Shown piece by piece: positions 23,643 through 35,516 of a stretch of DNA of 64,000 nucleotides (its first letter is position 1; each line of letters starts with the position of its first letter). The stretch spans positions 7,885,395 through 7,949,394 of the forward strand of contig NC_065878.1 in the NCBI RefSeq assembly GCF_933775445.1. The letters run 5' to 3'. This DNA comes from Argentina anserina. Lineage: Eukaryota > Streptophyta > Magnoliopsida > Rosales > Rosaceae. Position numbers and translations under genes: made by a program. The notes under the pieces were generated by a model. That model searched no databases and was not told the DNA's origin. It saw only the letters and a list, made by a program, of their open reading frames with translations.

Positions 23643-26600
23643 TGTGAGCCCTTGAAAAATTTCTTTATTTTTCCGATATAATTGACATACTTACTGACAT
23701 TTTTCCAAAATGTCAAATTTTTGGTTCTTTATTTTTGTGTTAGACTACGCATCATCCCGAGCGCAAAGGTATTCGCGAAACATTTTTCTGACGTTTAGTT
23801 AATTTTATTTGCATTTACGAAATTAACGTTGCTTAAATCGTATTTTCAGAAAATGTCTGTCCCACAATTTAAACTCAGCCCTTGATCTCCATCTTTCAAT
23901 CTGGGCCGTTGGTTTTCCTTTAAAGGGAATGCCCAACCCTTGCCTCAACCCAAAAACCAATCTCCTTTCTCTCTCCCTCTCTGTTTCTCTCTCTTCTCTG
24001 TTGAAACAGAGACTCGTTACCGTTGTCACCTTCTTCGGCGTGTAGCGCCGCCGTTCTGCCACCTCTGGCCGGCGTACCACCACCATTTTCTTCCTCTCGA
24101 CAAGCTCTTCAAGACCCAGTCCTTGCATGTCGAATTTAAAGTGAGTTCCGACGAGTCCGAGTTTCGAGGCAGTGAGGGCCGCTGTCAAATCTGTCGAGGT
24201 TCGGCGACTTCGTAGAGCTCCTCTTGGTAAAATCTTCTCCTCTCCTCGTTTCCTAGCTAATCTGATAGTTGAAATGGAGATTGCAACCTAAAGTCTTGAC
24301 ATTTCCATTTTTTTTGTCTCGGCAAGTTCTTGAACTCCGACGACTGTGTTCGTCGTTTACAGCGGTGAGTTGATGCTTCTTGAATCGTGGTAGAGCTTAG
24401 AGTAACTGTAGTGAAGTCTGGGAGGTGGAAGCAATACCGCAGTAGCTTGGAGGCGATGAGATCAAGTGCGGGACTTCGTAGAGGTATCAAACGAGCACCA
24501 ATCTCCTTGATATCGGTGTTGTTATGATCGTATTGTTGTTTCGATTCTTTTGATATGGTTGCATGATAAATTAGGAGTGTTAGAAACCGGATTTTCGGCC
24601 GGAATTGAAAATCAGACACCGAAGGGTAAAAACTCTGGTTTTACAGTTTTCTAAAGTTACCCTTTTACTATTTTATTACCCTTGTGAAACGACCTTTCTA
24701 CCCCTGTTGACTTTCAATAACTGTGGTCATATCCCTATCAGTAAATAAGTTGATAACTTACTGTTTTACCCAAACAGTAATTAATTTACTTTTTCCTTAA
24801 ATCTCAATTCAATTTTTTTTAGGTTTCTTGATTTAAATCAAATTAAGGAAAATTAGTAACCTTTCTCTAAAACGTAATTTTAGCTTTACGGTTAAACCTT
24901 AAACTCGATATCCGCCCAGATTGGAAATCGAGGAACTCTTAAGCGTGAGGGATTTAAATGCCGGAAGAATAAATTTAAGATTCTCATTTATGGGTCATTC
25001 GCGACTTAAATCTAAGATATGAATATCTATAAAACAAATTCACACTCACCTTTAGAAAAGTCAACTGATCATCTCGAGACTTCGACTCGGGTAGTCAAAC
25101 TAGTTAAACTGACATTCAATTACTAAATTGACTAAAAACGTCATGGAACTTACTTTCCTATTTTTTCATTATTATTTAGCTATGAGACGAGCTTGAGGGA
25201 CGTGATTCTACTCGAAGTGAGACTTGGGCGCGGACTTCAGCAATGCTATATCAGGTAGGGTGAGCCAATACATTCCGGGTTAGTGGTTTTCTATATATAA
25301 AATGTATATGATATACGTATTTATCGCATGCTTGCATTTATTTGCACTTTTCTTTGGTCGTTATCGCTCGAGATTGACCTTTTATTTTATGCATGATTAT
25401 AAGTCGGTGATTCCGTGTACTGATGTCTAGCACCGCATGTTTTATTAGTAAATGGTGAATCACGTGTCCTGATGTCCGAGCACCATGATTTATCCATGGT
25501 GATTTCACTGTCTTGATATCCGGCACTGTGTGGCTTAATACTATAGTGATAACCGTGTCATGATGTCTGGCACCGTAGTTCATTATTGGCTCTCGGTTTG
25601 CCCGAAGGCAAACCTTAGAGTCGGTCAGATTGGAAATACCCCATCTGCGTACTTGATATTTCGAGCTGAGTCACATATTTTATATCTGCATGATTTTACT
25701 TGACTTGTCCTAAACCTTACGAGACTTGTTATAGTCTCGTTTCGACTTTTGTTACGTGTTTCTACGATAACAGTTTTATATATATTGTTATATTTATATA
25801 TATGTATATATAAATAGTTTTCAAACCTAACTATGGTTGGGTCGTCTCACCTACATCGGGTTAGTGAGGACGAGTGCTCACCCCTACTTCTCAGGTACCT
25901 GGCAGTCGATTCGCGAGGACTTGGACTAGGTGCTAGTGGCGTTGCATTGCTCGTGGTTCACTTTCAATACCGAGGAGCCAGCTTCCGGTGTGACTTCTTA
26001 TTTACCTGATCTTCGTTTCTACTTCAACAATCGCACGATACGTACTATGTTACTTTGCATTTTCAGTCGTGCGGTTGTTCCCTTTGACCCATATTTATTG
26101 GGATGATGTGTTTTTCTCTTGTCATATTTGAACTTTCATTTTATTTGCTACCTTTCTCTTATTCGATTCAATTACTCGACATCAATATTAACCATATAAG
26201 CATCGTTAGTAGTATAAAGCAAGAGGGTATCGTTCACAAACTGGGGATCCACTAGGGCAACGAATCACAAACATTTAACAACGAATTCATAAGAGATAAA
26301 ATAATTTGATAGTTATGGATTATAAGTATAAAAACAGAAAATAAAACCTAAACTAATATATACATGTGATCAACCAAATCACACAAACATCACCAAACAA
26401 AACGTCACAAGTAGCTTCGAAATCATAGTCTCATCCTATGCAAACACCGAGCCTTAGCGGACAAATATTGAGTGAACAAACAAAAACCTAGTGCCGAACT
26501 ATGTTACTTAGTGCATCCTTAACTCGAAAACATGGCCTGGTAATACTATCTTAGTGCTTAGAAATTATAAGGTAACATGTCATTCTCAATCTTACTACTT

Positions 26601-27546
26601 CATTGATTCATCTCTTTTCTAATTACTTAACGCATCTTAGATAACAAACGAATCATGGTTAATTCCTAGTGATTCCTAACAAGTCAAGCATGTCACTTAT
26701 TTTAACAAGTTAACAAAAACACTTAAGAATCCTATATGCAAAACTATATCTTAATATTGAATTACTGAGTTTCCATTTTCTGCTCTCAAGCAGTTTCATT
26801 CTTGTGTATTTTACAAGATGAATATTAAGTTCTTGAATTTATTTTTTGGATTTAGTTATTACTGGATTCATAATCATTCAATATATTTAATATCCTTGAA
26901 TTTGCTAGACTGCTGAATTTTTTTTATCTGACATGATATATGCTTCTTTTCAGGGTACATAATTTGGTCATGAAAGAGCACACTGAAAAGGTATGATTTA
27001 TTTGCTATCAATCTGAATTCAACCAAACTAGAGAATTGCTTTATTTAATTATAGAGTCAAAATTTAATATTACTAACTTGATCTCTCTTGCTTGGTCTCT
27101 ATGTTTTCTTATCCATAATGTTTCTTGTCCATACTTAAAGGGTGTTGCTTTCTACCTCATTACGATTACTATATATTTCAAGTATATATGAAATGCAGTT
27201 CATATGATAGACATAAGAAGATTATTCTATTTTCCTCAGAATTATCATGTGTTTTTTTTTATGATCAGTTTTATAACTGATTTGGAGTAAATTGGTGAAG
27301 ATAATGTGCTGGTCTTGTTCATTTTCTCTTCCATGTATTTTTCTCTAGTGATATTTGTCTTCTTAACACACAGGTACTCCTTGGATTGCCCAGATTGTGT
27401 CATTGCAGGTTGTTAGTATCAAAGAAGAGTTGCAGGTGCTGGATGAAGAGTCCTTGTGTTTATGTATTGATGATTAAATTTGTAGTTAGTATTGTAGTAT
27501 GAATTTAGAATACAATACATTATACAATATAGTAATTACAGGTGCC
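23643..27546. mobile_element. Inserted block resembling a long LTR plus AT-rich DNA
   Basis: Starts near TGTGAGCCCTTG and interrupts the copia element. From 23880 to 24250 there is a TTTAAAGG box, a CT-rich leader and a GC-rich coding-like stretch. At about 25260-25960 there are tandem echoes around GATGTC(T/C)GGCACCG (25400-25580) and a GGTTAGTGAGGACGAGTGCTCACC segment. The order (promoter-like part, short GC-rich leader, then long AT-rich part ending in a CT-rich signature) resembles the ~3-kb LTR units at 48-54 kb, but the sequence is not the same family and no matching right terminus was found. 26200-27540 is AT-rich with no clear gene. Confidence 0.4.
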
Positions 27547-28120
27547 CACTAGCACCTGATTTTGTTTTTTAATATAACTTCACAAATTTGCCACTGATAT
27601 CAGTAACATTCTAAAGCCACTGATGTTTATTAGTGTGTAAAACCTCATTAGAACCTCTTATAGAGGGCACTGCTAATGCAATTACACACTAATATTAGTG
27701 TCCATTGGGGAACTTGTAGTAGTGAGAACCATTGTCTATGTATGAAAGATAAACAATAGTATTTACAAATGAGAAAACTAAAAAGAATTGTTCCATGGAC
27801 CAAATGACAATCCAAATGAAAAAAAAAACTATTGTCAGATGAATTACATACAATAGTCAAAATGAGAAAAGCCATTGTCAACATTAATATCAAAGCATTC
27901 ACTAATAATAATTACAATGCTCTTTTACCAAAAAACATTGTTTCTTCTGGTGTTTAGACAATGACTCTTTTAACCATGTCCATTGTCTGAGTTAACTCTA
28001 GACAATGCTTTTTGTGCATTGTTTGAACCATGTAACAGAAAATTGTTCAATAGACAATGGTACACCTATATATCAGACAATGGGCAAAAACCATTGTCAA
28101 CCTTGATTTTTGGCCTAGTG
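27547..28120. mobile_element. CACTA-type transposon ends with subterminal repeat array
   Basis: Two CACTA-like termini lie in tandem. A first unit ends with CTTGTAGTAGTG at 27724 and contains repeated CACTAATATTAGTGT palindromes and CCACTGAT motifs. A second stretch, 27725-28120, holds roughly fifteen copies in both orientations of a motif close to CCATTGTC/GACAATGG and ends in TTTTTGGCCTAGTG at 28120, the reverse complement of CACTAGGCC. Dense subterminal arrays next to CACTA ends are the hallmark of En/Spm elements. Copia gag sequence resumes at 28121. Confidence 0.6.
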
Positions 28121-29104
28121 GATCTCGGGTTCTTCATCCATATGATTTGATTCGGGTTGTAGAAACTTCTTGTAGGCGGAGTATGACTTGATCATTTCTT
28201 TAGTAGCTCGACAATTGCGATTAAAATGCTTGAATGAGCCACATGTGATGTATGGAAACTTGCCATGACCGGAGCTGGAGGCAGAAAGAGGTAGATAGCC
28301 TCCATGGGAGTGGCGGCCTCCCTTAGAGGGTGTGGCACCGCCACCATCACTGGTCCAAGTGTTGGACTTAGGCCAAGAACGGCCTTGTTGCCTTCCACCA
28401 CGAGAATTGTTGTCTTGTTGCTAGTATGGAGTGTTTCTCGCTTGATTATCTTGCTTTGGAGATTTCCCATATTAGATTGTGGCGTAGCAATATTTTTAGT
28501 GCCAAAATGTCTATTATTGTTGTTGAGGAATATCTGAGAATGCCTCTCTTTCTTTGCCAAGAACGCCATTAAGTCGGTGAAAGTTCGGATATTCCCTTCC
28601 TCTAAATGAGTGAGGTACGTATGAGCTTGAATCTCATAGTTGATTGGAAACGTGTCCAAAGTCTTGTAGAGAAGATCTAGGTCGGTCTTGATGACATCAA
28701 CGATGCCACAGTCAGATTGCAGACATAGCATATCCTGATTGAAAATCATCCACTCTCTTGAAGTCCAATAGACAAATGTTATCCCATCTAACGGTCAAAT
28801 TGGGGAGAAGCTTATCATGACGTTGTTGTACCACAAGCGAAGTTTGTTCCATAGTTCTTTAGGATCTTTTAAGTTCAAATATTACCTCTTGAGAGTAGCA
28901 TGGATGTGACGTCTCGTGAATATGAGATATTGAGTCTTGGTCATAGTGGCAAAATAGTAGGAGGGTCGGCAAACATGCCTTAGATCTCTTGGCTCTCATA
29001 AGCGAGCTCCATGTCGGAGACCGAGCGGTGGTATTCCTTGCCTTCAAGATCAAGAAGGCCAAATTCAGGTTGTGATGGCAACGACATCTAAAAAATAAAT
29101 ACAA
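28121..29104 (-). pseudogene. Copia gag remnant
   Basis: The 28749-28192 frame gives a UBN2-type gag region: IKTDLDLLYKTLDTFP, AHTYLTHLEEGNIRTF, LMAFLAKKERHSQIFLN, followed by the Gly/Ser-rich segment and remains of the zinc knuckle in shifted frame near 28200. The N-terminal gag segment (FGLLDLEGKEYHRSVSDMEL) is at about 29090-29030 in another frame. No full-length frame remains. It belongs to the same minus-strand element as the pol remnant at 18.6-23.2 kb. Confidence 0.7.
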
Positions 29105-29895
29105 AATCGATTAGATTTAAGTATGACATGAATTAGAAGGGGTGACGTATATGGTCACAAGAAAAATTGATGCAAATGGCAATACTCACAATCGCACCCA
29201 AAACAACGGTTCACTCAGGCGACCACACGAGATTGATTAATTTTTCTTTGAAAACAATCGTGACTCCCCTAAGACCGTCACAAGAAAAACATCGACTAAA
29301 AAGAAGAGTGGTGAGTTTTCTTGTTTGGCCTCATCCGGGGTATAAGAAAGGTGGAAGATTGAAGAAAGACGAATATTACATGATATAATATATCCATATG
29401 TTCAAAAGTGGGAACATTAATTAAATGTTACATTTGAAAGATTAGATAAGGCGGGAGTAGCTTCTCTTGAGCGAAGTTGTTGATTTTGAAGTTCGCGTTG
29501 CTTGTGAAAATATGCTGGAGGATTAATTTTAACAGCTTTGATGCGGAGTCTTGCGGGGCAAAAAGTTGATTTTGCGAGAAAAATGCGTATGAGGCCCTGC
29601 GAAGTTTCGGGGCTGTGTGTAGAGGCTCCGGGGGGTCTGCAAGAGCTGAAGGGTCGGCAGTAACTGCAGGGGCACTGAGGGGATCTGCCGGAGGGGTTGC
29701 GGCGGTGCGGTCGAAGGCTAGGAAGCCGTGCAAGGATGTTGCCAGCGAGGAGCGTTGACGGAAAAAGTCATCGGAGACTTGAGACAAAAGTGGTCAGTAA
29801 ATAAAAGAAGAAAATAAGGATTTTTCTATTCGTTTTTCTATGGCTCTAAAAGTTAAGGGTTTTTAGGGCAAAATGCGTGATAACGTGATTAAGTA

Positions 29896-30120
29896 TGATA
29901 GGTACGCGAATAATTCGAAGAATAATTGTAATTTTATTGAATGATAAGGGGGCTATATATAAGCATTACATAGACCTAAATCTTATAGGATCCGGAATCC
30001 TGATCTATTACAGAGATGTAAATCTATCTCTAACAGGAAACATGAATAGGCTAAGATACACACAAATGTAGAATATTAATTATCCCGGAACAAAACCCTA
30101 ATAAATAAGGGTGTAAAACA
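29896..30120 (-). repeat. Copia 5' LTR, partial
   Basis: Aligns with the LTR at 18293 (TGATAGGTACGCGAATAATT, then GCTATATATAAGCATTACAT and a shared AATCT(T/C)...AGGATC(C/T)G stretch), with several differences and small indels that imply an old insertion. The stretch from 29105 to 29895, between this LTR and gag, has one 119-codon minus-strand open frame (29787-29428) without recognisable features, probably leader sequence. Confidence 0.65.
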
Positions 30121-30149
30121 GGAGAATGTATAGCAGTAATAATATAAAA

Positions 30150-30575
30150 TAATTTTATTGATAGATATGAGACTTTTATATAAGCATTACATCAAATATT
30201 TCATTTTGAATCAGGGATTAGATAACATTCTCCTATAAATATTTCATTTACCTAGTTTATAATTAGGACAAGATTTACTCGGATATTACAGAGAGTAATT
30301 CTCCTACAACAGTTGTTGAATTACTACCAAATGTTGAACATGTTGGACATAAATGGGTCTTTGTTCGGAAGCTGAATGAAATGTGTGGTATAAAGCATGA
30401 CTTATTGCTCAAAGATTCTCCCAGTGCCTTAGAATTGACTATGAGGAGATGTATTCTCTGGTTATAGATATTATTACCTTCCGATATATGATAAGTTTAA
30501 TAGTTTCAGAGAAACTAGACATGCGGTTGTTATATGTGGTGATTGCGTATATTTAGGGGGATTAAGACTTATTCA
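30150..30575. mobile_element. Further copia scraps (LTR piece and plus-strand RT piece)
   Basis: 30150-30310 repeats LTR-like sequence (TTTTATATAAGCATTACAT and GTAATTCTCCT) similar to the LTRs at 18293 and 29896. 30330-30575 reads on the plus strand as a broken copia RT: HKWVFVRKLNE, then in another frame DYEEMYSLVIDIITFRY and SEKLDMRLLYVV. The opposite strand to the main element shows that it is a separate copy. Confidence 0.6.
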
Positions 30576-30699
30576 TAATATTGCATATTCTAAAAGAGAA
30601 ACAGCGTTAGCTCTCTTCCATAGTTGCTTCTTTATTGCAAGTACATTCAGGCCAAACTTATTCCCATCGCATTTTCTCTAAGTGAGGAAGGAGAGGAAG

Positions 30700-31150
30700 A
30701 GTCGTATCCTCCAAGTTTGGACTCCTCCTCTTATTAGATGGTTGAAAGCAAGTATTGATGGCCCATTTGATGTGGGTTGTCGTCAAAGAGGTATTTGTGT
30801 AGTTTTTTGGGATTCTACATAAGCTATTGTAAGTTGAATCAGTTGTCGTGTTGAGCATGTCACGACCCCTGAGGTGGTGGAGGTATTAGATGGTTGTATG
30901 GCGAGTGCTTTTGCGGTGAAGGTCTGCCTCATAGTATGTTTGAGTCTGATAGACTGTTTAAAAGCTTGTTCGGGCTACTCAAAATCTACAATTGGATGCC
31001 TATGCTTTTAGGATGATTGTTGGGGATATTTTCTGAAATTTTGGAGGGCCTTATCACCTCCTATTTTACTCATGTTTTTAGAGAATGCAATGTATTAGTC
31101 CATAAGGCTGCGGAATGGGTTCTTAGGAGTGGTGTTTCTATAGTTGGTTT
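30700..31150 (+). pseudogene. LINE RNase H (RVT_3) remnant
   Basis: Plus-strand reading gives RWLKASIDGPFDVGCRQRGI, VEHVTTPEVVEVLDG and, after frame changes, VFRECNVLVHKAAEWVLRSG. These are the start and the end (the FRECN...HKAAEWAL signature) of the RNase H-like domain of plant LINE polyproteins. Several stops make it non-coding. Confidence 0.65.
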
Positions 31151-31491
31151 GGGAACAATCCTCCCAACTTGAGAATTTTCTTGTTCATAATATATCGTCA
31201 TTTCTTAAAAAAAAATCTCTTTATTCGAAAATACAAGTCAGCAAGACAGGCTTTACTCTAAAATGAGATGTCGCGCAGAGGATGTAGCCATGTAGTCTCT
31301 CCATGGCTCCACGAGTCTATTCTTGCTGCAGAATAAGGTTAAGTGAAAATGGAGGTACAAGAACGGGACTTTATACGTCATGTTAAACAGTAGAAAGTGA
31401 GAATTCAGAGCCACACTCACTCTGCTCCAGCCTCCATTATTCCACTCTCAACTCAACTGACTTGGTCTCTGTCATTCTTGATTCCATTTCA

Positions 31492-32997
31492 ATGACCCTC
31501 TTGTTCTTCACCCCATCTCGCCACCCCACCACCACCACCACCTCCACCACTTCGTTCTCTATCCTACGCCCTCCTCCTTCTCTCAACCCACTTCCATCCT
31601 CCTCCTCCTCCTCCCTCTTCTTCTCCCCCACCTCCCCATCAACACGACTTCCCCTCCACATCCTCTACCGCCCCTCCTCCCTTCCCCTCCTCTCTCCTCC
31701 ACGCGCCGCCGCCTCCTCCTCCGCCGCCGTCGATTCCCTCTTGCATGATGCCTCAGCCACCGCCCTCGTTCTCGCCGGCGCCTACACTCTCGTCCTCTGC
31801 TTCGATTATCTCACCAAGCGAGACCTCCTCCAACAGGTCGTCTCTTAGTTTTCTTCAATTCTTCGTCTTTGTTTTCGTTTTGATTTCATTACAATTGTGC
31901 ACTTTGAATCTTTGGTTGAATCCCATTTTTTTGTCATGTAAGGAAATCACAGTGAGCTTTTAGTACAGACATGAATCACATGATGATATGAACAACTCAA
32001 AATCATAAGGGGTGTAGTATTATGTGTTGTTTACAGTTCTTGTTTTCTTATTAGTTTACCTTCTATGTCAGAGTTTGAGCAGAAAATTGGTCCACATATC
32101 ATCTGGGCTGCTCTTCATGCTTTCCTGGCCAATTTTCAGGTAACCTTTGTCACTTGTTTTGCTACTTGTTTCGAACACAAGTTTGCTTGATTAGTAGACG
32201 AGCTCATCATTTTGATTCTAGAATACATTTTGATCCTAAATAGCACGTCAACAGAAGCTCGTTACTTTGCCACTGTGGTTCCTCTCATTAATGGCTTGAG
32301 GCTTCTTCTAAGCGGCCTCTCCTTGGTGCCCAATGAAGGACTAGTCAAATCTGTCACTCGAGAAGGAAACCCAGAGTAACTTCCTCGCTTCTAAACTTTA
32401 TATGCAGCTAGTTTAGCTATATCTCTTAAACCATAATGTGGACCATAGTGTGGTTTAGCTCGAGTGTTTTGTCATTTGCAGAGAATTACTTAGGGGACCG
32501 CTGTATTATGTTCTTGTACTGATCTTTTGCGCCCTAGTGTTTTGGCGTGAGTCTCCGGTTGGAATGATCTGCTTAGCAATGATGTGTGGCGGTGATGGTA
32601 ACTAGTTTCCACTTTCTTCAGCCTAATTAGTCTGTTTCTTGCTCCCTGCATTAGTGCATTACAATAACTTATTCAACTTCATTTTCGGTTCACAGGTATT
32701 GCTGATATCATGGGCAGAAAATTTGGGTCTATAAAGATCCCGTATAATCAAAATAAGAGTTGGGCTGGGAGCATCTCCATGTTTGTTTTTGGGTCCTTGG
32801 TTTCCCTTGGGATTCTTTACTATTACTCATATTTGGGGTATTTTAATTTGAATTGGACGCAGACGGTGCAAAAGGTTGCATTTGTTTCTTTGGTGGCTAC
32901 GGCAGTAGAATCCCTTCCAATTACAGAGGTAGTGGATGACAATATATCTGTTCCATTAGCAAGTATGGCAGCCGCATATCTAACTTTTTGTTTGTAG
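31492..32997 (+). CDS. Farnesol/phytol kinase, plastid-targeted (FOLK/VTE5 family)
   Basis: A membrane-bound polyprenol kinase that phosphorylates farnesol, geranylgeraniol or phytol using CTP, in isoprenoid salvage. Five GT-AG exons, 31492-31836, 32072-32139, 32244-32375, 32482-32597 and 32696-32997, join in frame to 321 codons (320 aa). The ATG at 31492 starts a Ser/Thr/Pro-rich, acid-free N-terminus of ~75 residues, a likely chloroplast transit peptide. The body is a series of hydrophobic helices with the family motifs SLSRKLVHISSGLLFMLSWP (exon 2), ARYFATVVPLINGLRLLLSG (exon 3), EELLRGPLYYVLV with MCGGDGIADIMGRKFG (exons 4-5) and VATAVESLPITEVVDDN, the conserved acidic catalytic region. 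The C-terminus is closest in my recollection to farnesol kinase rather than VTE5, which is why I favour FOLK; the substrate is not certain. Confidence 0.88.
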
Positions 32998-35516
32998 CTT
33001 TTCATACTCAAATTTCATCCCTAAATACTTAAATCATCCGATTTTAATTTCAAGATCAGTTTGGTCCTCATTTTAGTTAGCTTGTTGACATATGGGAATC
33101 ACTGGTTGCGCTGATGAGACCTTGCTCAATCTGTGACCATGTGTTCATCAATTTTTGGAATTTCTAATGGTCATCTTTCTTTATTGATGTTTTGACTGGA
33201 ATGCTAGTTTTGGAAGAGGTGTATCTCGTTCAATACCTCTAATATGATTAAGAAAGTTTAGTTGATAATACCAAAATCAGTGTTGTTAGTGTTCAGCGCA
33301 CTCTAATATGACTGGTATCATTAGCTTCTTCGACAAACTACAAGGTAAGCACCAGTGTTATGAAATGGACTGAACCTGGTTGTTTGATTACCAGATTAGT
33401 TGAATGCAAATACTCTGCTTGACTTAGCTTGTGATCCTGGTAGTTCAAATTATTTTCAACATATCTGTCACTTACTTAGTCGGCTATGAGTCTACCAGTT
33501 GCTACATTATTCTAACTTTTATTTGCAAAGGAGTTGCCAAAATGCATATGTCAAACTTCACTTTGGAGATTAAGGTGGCAGTTTTTATTTTATTTTCACA
33601 TTTTCCAACCATGAATTTGTGTGTTATGAGAACTATGCATACCTATGACTATGAGTTTTGATGATTTACCCACTTCTTCGTTCCAATTCTACGTGGTCAC
33701 TTATAACTCTGAACTCATTTCCCTTCAGAGTACTAACAATCATTTTCAATTAGCTTGAAGAGTTGATGATTTCAACAATCGGGTATCTAGGCATAGGACT
33801 CAATTTTCTAGTGTAGCACGGCAAGGAACTAGGGGTAATCAACCAAGAACAAGTAAATTTGGCTTTCAGTTTGTCTCGTGCATTACACATTGCGTGCCTA
33901 GATAGGCAAATGCATAAATGGTGTACTCACAGCTGCCTCCCCTTCCTCTGATGGCAACCAAAGAAACAATAGAATTCGGCTCCAATGGAGTCACTTGAAA
34001 AGCTTTCGGTTTGTCGAATTACAAACTAATTGCGGGTCTAAAATCCCTATTGACATCTCAGAATATTTAACAAAATCGTTATCGCTTGGTTTCTGAGTGA
34101 TTGCATGCTAGAACGAGAGAATTTGGCTCCGATCAAATCCCTTGAAATGCTTTCAGAATGCACCATTCAAGTCTAGCATATCTACTAACCTCCTATAAGA
34201 TTTTACAAAATCGTTAGTGTTCAGACTTTTTAGATGGTATAGGAAGGCGAAGTTTCTCTACTACTCACCTACGGCAAACAAAGAAAAGAGAATCTAGTAT
34301 TGATACCAAAAAAAAAAACTCGAAATACTTCAGTTTATCGCACAACACATAATTGAAGTGGTAACGTTAATGCTGCGATGATGTGATTCTGAAAATACAA
34401 GATAGAACAACAACGAGTAATAGCAGCGGAATATATAGAAGAATGTTACTTTTCTATTGAACAATTCATATTACAATGATTACACCTTAATCAATGATAA
34501 TATTATTCTCAAAAGTAAAAATACTTCTTACTTGATAGTCACAATCAAGCATGAAACAACCTCACTAAGATCGTTGCTTCAAGTGTCGATACAACCTCAC
34601 TAAGATCGTTGTAATCACACGTACTTCGACTTCACTAAGCTTGTCGATGATGCCACTAAGGTCTTCAATGGAGTCACACATATCTCCTAGCACTAAGCTC
34701 TCCTTTTTGTGAATTTTCTTCTCTTTGGTTTCACCTTCTTTCTCCTCTCTTTTTTTCTTGTTCGTGTATCTCCTAGAGGCCACCCAACCTACTGCCTATA
34801 TACATCATATATATAACAGCCACATGTATTCCCTAACCCTAGGAATTAAACCTAACTTCCCTTCCTAATACATCTCACATAGAAAAGGAAAAAATCCATA
34901 TGAATATGGAATACACCTTTTATTTTGAATCCTTTTCTATAACAATTCCCAAACACCATTTAACTAAATATATATTCCCAAATATATATCAATCTACCCA
35001 TAATCAAATCGGTGGAGACTTATTTGGTAGGAAAAACAAACCATAATCTTTTCCTAGTCCAATTAGGAAACAACTTCAATTCTCTTTTTGCATATCAAAT
35101 CTTCATGACTTGTCCTCCACACCTTTGGATCTTCATCAACTATATGGAGGCCAATATATGTACCTTCAGATTCTGTATTCTACCCTACATTTCTCTGCCC
35201 CTCCTCCCAGAGAAGGTGAAAATTGTTGGAGGATCTGTTACCCATGACTATAAAGACGTTGTAATTCCGTTTTAAAATAAGTGGAAATAGAGATCAGACT
35301 TGATGCCTAGCTGAAATTTCTATGCATTTTAACATCAGAGAACACTATAGTGCGTTACTATGAGCCAGGGTTATTTTTGTCTCGTAGAAATTACGATTCT
35401 AATCTTTTTCTTTTCCTTTCAAACCCGATTCGATTTTTAAAAAGACCATAAACCCTCTCTTCTCTGGGTTCCGAGGCCGGAAAAATCAAATTAAAACCCA
35501 GGCGACGCCACTCTTC
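32998..35516. other. Intergenic DNA with a diverged tandem duplication
   Basis: No gene is supported. At about 33968-34110 and 34111-34240 two diverged copies of a ~140-bp unit lie in tandem (GAATT(C/T)GGCTCC near the start, CAAAATCGTTA near the end). At 34557-34610 the 20-base CAACCTCACTAAGATCGTTG occurs twice about 36 bp apart. Between 34380 and 34990 the composition looks like an old LTR, but I could not fix both ends. The last ~150 bases before 35517 should hold the NUP96 promoter and 5' UTR. Confidence 0.5.

Larger units (their letters stand above)
18293..30120 (-). mobile_element. Decayed Ty1/copia retrotransposon with nested insertions
   Basis: Two related LTR segments in the same orientation (18293-~18617 and 29896-~30120) bracket copia domains in the proper minus-strand order: gag (29104-28121), protease, GAG-pre-integrase, integrase, reverse transcriptase and RNase H (23160-18650). 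All domains carry stops, frameshifts or lost key residues, so the copy is dead. It is split twice, by an 819-bp Mutator-like element inside the RT (20018-20836) and by a ~4.5-kb block between gag and protease (about 23643-28120). The element is minus-strand, so its 3' LTR points at the gene at 15.6-18.2 kb. Confidence 0.8.

Noticed and set aside
23823..24215. Overlapping open frames on both strands
   Set aside because: They occupy the GC-rich, CT-rich leader of an LTR-like insertion and have no recognisable protein signature.
29428..29787. 119-codon minus-strand open frame next to the copia 5' LTR
   Set aside because: Ala/Pro/Ser-rich without gag features; more likely leader sequence of the dead retroelement.
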